DNA from: an uncultured Clostridia bacterium
GTDB taxonomy: Bacteria; Bacillota; Clostridia; Oscillospirales; Acutalibacteraceae
Assembly: GCA_947624835.1 (NCBI GenBank)
Contig: CANQLX010000003.1
Span: 1-63,528 of the forward strand
Length of the DNA: 63,528 bases
Reading direction: 5' to 3'
The notes below the pieces were generated by a model. That model was not told the origin of the DNA and did no database searches. It worked only from the letters and a program-made list of their open reading frames with translations. The position numbers and the translations under genes were made by a program. Positions 61,510 to 63,528 of this stretch are shown here, one piece after another. Positions within the stretch are counted from its first letter, which is position 1, and each line of letters opens with the position of its first letter.

Positions 61510-62772
61510 TTAAATTTCATTAAAAACTATTTTTCCCCCACAGACGGTAAGCTTTACCTTTGCACATAGAGTAAGTCCTTTAAAGGGGGTATTCTTGGAT
61601 TTTCCGTGCAGTTTGTCGGGATTAACAATCCAATCCTCTTTTTTATACAGCATAAGATCCGCAGACCTTCCTACAGTTATTGAGCCTGCCGGTATGCCGA
61701 GTATTTTCGCCGGATTGCAGGACATTTTCCTGATAAGTTCGTCCTCGCCCATGAAGCCTCCACAAACCAGCACAGTATATGCTGCCGCAAATGAGGTCTC
61801 CATTCCGATCGAGCCATTGGGGGCGGAAATGAAATCGGATTTTTCATCGGGTGTATGTGGGGCATGATCCGTTGCGATTGCATCTAAAGTTCCGTCGCAT
61901 AGTGCTTCTATCATTGCAAGTCTGTCGCGTTCGGTGCGAAGTGGAGGATTCATGCGATAATCCGCATCCCTCTTTAAAAGCTCGTTTTCCGTAAGCATAA
62001 TATAATGCGGAGCGGTTTCTGCCGTTACCCGTACGCCTGACCGCTTTGCAGCTCTTATCATATCGGCAGACGTATATGTGCTGACATGACATATATGTAT
62101 CGGTACGCCGTATGCCGCAGCGAGGGCAATTTCCCTCGCTGTCCCCGTATCCTCAGCTGCACGGGGCATACCCTTGACTCCAAGTTTTTCTGATATCCTG
62201 CCCTCGTTTATCTTGCCTCCGGCAAGATAGGGATCCTCACAGTGTGCCGTTACCGGTATGCCGAGCGTCGCCGCCTTCTTCATTGCCTCTGCCATAATTA
62301 CTGTATTTTCCACAGGTCTGCCGTCATCTGAAAGTGCGGATATACCTGCACGATAAAGCTCATCAATATCGGTAGCCTCATGGCTTTTCAGTCCCTTGGT
62401 TATTGCACCGACTACATAAACGTGTGCATCAGCACCTTGCGCCCTGTTAAGAATATATCTTACCGTTTCGGGTGTATCGACCGTTGGCTCGGTATTAGGC
62501 ATGGCAAGCAGGCTTGTTACACCGCCTGCCGCAGCAGCTTTACAGCCGGTTATTATATCTTCCTTATGCGTCTGACCGGGGTCACGCAGATGTACATGAA
62601 GATCTACAAGTCCCGGGGCGGCAAAAAGCCCTGTAGCATCAATAACCTGTGTATTTTCGTTTTCAGGTTCCAATGGGGCAAATATGCCGTCTTTTATGAA
62701 TATATCACCAATTTCGTTTCTTGAATTTTCCGGATCGATAATATGTGCGTTCCTTATAAGAATATTACTCAT
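61510..62772 (-). CDS. pyrC: Dihydroorotase
   Basis: A 420-residue class I, zinc-dependent amidohydrolase that closes carbamoyl-aspartate to dihydroorotate. The metal site DLHVHLRDPGQTHKED is near 57-72, with ITAHCED, HICHVST and ATDHAPHTPDEK as further ligand motifs. Standard length. It begins nine nt after the preceding (partly visible) gene, and pyrF follows, so pyrimidine synthesis genes are clustered here. Confidence 0.95.
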   Translation of the reverse strand: MSNILIRNAHIIDPENSRNEIGDIFIKDGIFAPLEPENENTQVIDATGLFAAPGLVDLHVHLRDPGQTHKEDIITGCKAAAAGGVTSLLAMPNTEPTVDTPETVRYILNRAQGADAHVYVVGAITKGLKSHEATDIDELYRAGISALSDDGRPVENTVIMAEAMKKAATLGIPVTAHCEDPYLAGGKINEGRISEKLGVKGMPRAAEDTGTAREIALAAAYGVPIHICHVSTYTSADMIRAAKRSGVRVTAETAPHYIMLTENELLKRDADYRMNPPLRTERDRLAMIEALCDGTLDAIATDHAPHTPDEKSDFISAPNGSIGMETSFAAAYTVLVCGGFMGEDELIRKMSCNPAKILGIPAGSITVGRSADLMLYKKEDWIVNPDKLHGKSKNTPFKGLTLCAKVKLTVCGGKIVFNEI

Positions 62773-62781
62773 TTTATCACC

Positions 62782-63528
62782 TTATTTTTCATCATCTGTA
62801 CCGGAGAATATTTTTCCGAAGGATCTCTTTAATCTGTCCTTCAGCTTTGGAGTTGTTTTCTTATCTATTTCCTTAAGAGTCATTTCTCCGCTGCCGGGGG
62901 CAAACGGGTCAAGTGTATCATCGTCATTGTTAGGGTAGTATGATGCCTGCTCATTAACAACGGGAGGCGGGACAACCTTTGATTGCGGTTCAGGAATAAT
63001 ATTTGATTGTTTATGCATTTCCTCTATTTTCTTGTTATAATCGTTCGCATTGACGCTTTCAAGTTTTGGTATAGAGGTAAGGGGAGTGATATTCCGTGTA
63101 AAATTATCCGCCGGCAAAATTGCTCTTTCAAATATAATTCCCGTATCACGCTCAAATACAAATTCCGGCTCTTTAGGCTCGGAAGCCTCGGCCTCTGAGG
63201 ATACTGCTTCCGAAGATTTTTCTTTCAGTACGTTTCTTTCCTCAGCAACGGCAACAACAAACGTATTTGATTTGTTTTCTTTTGCATTGTCTGCCACAGG
63301 CTTAACGGTTTTTTTCTCAGTCTTGGTATCTGCAGAGGTATTGTTCGGTATATTCACGGTTTGGGCGTCTGTCGGAATCTTTTCGGTCACCGAAGCTACC
63401 GCAGCCTTATTTGCAGCAATTCCATCCTTGTTACTTGCCGGGGTATTATCCGTAACCTTTTCGGTCGCCGAAGCTACCGCAGCCTTATTTGCAGCAATTC
63501 CATCCTTGCTGCCTGCCGGGGTATTATC
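62782..63528 (-). CDS. C-terminal part of an acidic/Lys-rich protein with tandem repeats, cut by the right edge
   Basis: The frame is open from the right edge to the stop at 62782, 248 visible residues. A GTG at 63390 is an internal valine codon, not the start, because the reading frame continues upstream without a stop. The visible N-terminal part consists of 26-residue repeats (ANKAAVASxTEKVTDNTPA). The rest is hydrophilic and probably disordered, with FVFERDTGIIFERAI, a proline-rich FIIPEPQSKVVPPPV-like segment and a basic end (KLKDRLKRSFGKIF). No domain recognised and no function can be given. Confidence 0.75.
   Translation of the reverse strand, partial: DNTPAGSKDGIAANKAAVASATEKVTDNTPASNKDGIAANKAAVASVTEKIPTDAQTVNIPNNTSADTKTEKKTVKPVADNAKENKSNTFVVAVAEERNVLKEKSSEAVSSEAEASEPKEPEFVFERDTGIIFERAILPADNFTRNITPLTSIPKLESVNANDYNKKIEEMHKQSNIIPEPQSKVVPPPVVNEQASYYPNNDDDTLDPFAPGSGEMTLKEIDKKTTPKLKDRLKRSFGKIFSGTDDEK
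63379..63528. repeat. 78-bp in-frame tandem repeat
   Basis: Two nearly identical copies with a period of exactly 78 bp (26 codons) are visible, for example TTTTCGGTC at 63380 and 63458. The array continues past the window edge. Copy number could vary by slippage or recombination without shifting the frame. Confidence 0.85.

Noticed and set aside
63388-63390. GTG as start codon of the right-edge gene
   Set aside because: The frame is open upstream and consists of repeats that include this codon, so it is internal.

Overview
The window looks like a chromosomal segment of a low-to-moderate GC Clostridia, most likely an Oscillospiraceae/Ruminococcaceae gut bacterium (Ruminococcus or Eubacterium siraeum type). 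This is an inference from gene content: a mreBCD-PBP2-minD-mgsA block, SpoVAC, CsoR/CopA copper control, MltG, ZapA, DegV, glycogen phosphorylase, strong GGAGG ribosome binding sites and TTGACA-17-TATAAT promoters. I found no rRNA, tRNA, CRISPR array, intact insertion sequence or prophage. Most of the window is ordinary chromosome with one large surface-glycan accessory operon.

Layout. 1-7.8 kb: a left-edge gene fragment, a CAP-domain exported protein, an operon of DJ-1/PfpI, 5-formyl-THF cyclo-ligase and MltG, and a large diguanylate cyclase with a degenerate STAND-like N-terminus. 7.9-20.1 kb: metabolism and transport. Genes are class II aldolase, threonine ammonia-lyase, a transglutaminase-like protein, RidA, a zinc-ribbon Nudix hydrolase, a MATE exporter, ROK glucokinase, cysteine synthase, a DUF6512-like membrane protein, and csoR-copA behind a promoter with an embedded CsoR box. 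20.2-21.8 kb: a CotH-family lipoprotein.

22.0-36.7 kb: an 11-gene surface-glycan operon with one consensus promoter at its head, a second promoter before the MBOAT gene, and a terminator at its end. It encodes a GT2, a TagG/Wzm-type permease, a CDP-glycerol glycerophosphotransferase, two Stealth phosphotransferases around an acyltransferase-3, a GT2-TagF fusion, then MBOAT, DHHW/AlgX-like, FkbH-like HAD and acyl carrier protein. The last four have the logic of the dlt system (carrier protein, loading enzyme, membrane O-acyltransferase, extracytoplasmic partner), but with an FkbH glyceryl-loading enzyme in place of DltA. This is the best candidate for an undescribed system: ACP-dependent glyceryl (or other acyl) decoration of a phosphate-containing surface polymer.

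36.8-49.4 kb: glycogen phosphorylase with a hairpin-rich leader, a frameshifted membrane-protein pseudogene, ZapA, a U32 peptidase/RlhA-like protein, dUTPase, MreB, MreC, MreD, PBP2, a MinD-like ATPase and methylglyoxal synthase. 49.7-55.4 kb (minus): a cysteine desulfurase-ThiI-sortase-unknown operon in which the sortase is an unusual 870-residue fusion. 55.5-63.5 kb: SpoVAC, a flavin reductase-rubredoxin fusion, NadA, a VanY-like protein missing catalytic residues, a decayed gene, then DegV, PyrF, PyrC and the start-less end of a gene with 78-bp tandem repeats running off the right edge.

Starts were moved from the longest open frame to the codon with the best ribosome binding site where these differed. 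Family assignments rest on motifs read by eye; no database search was possible.
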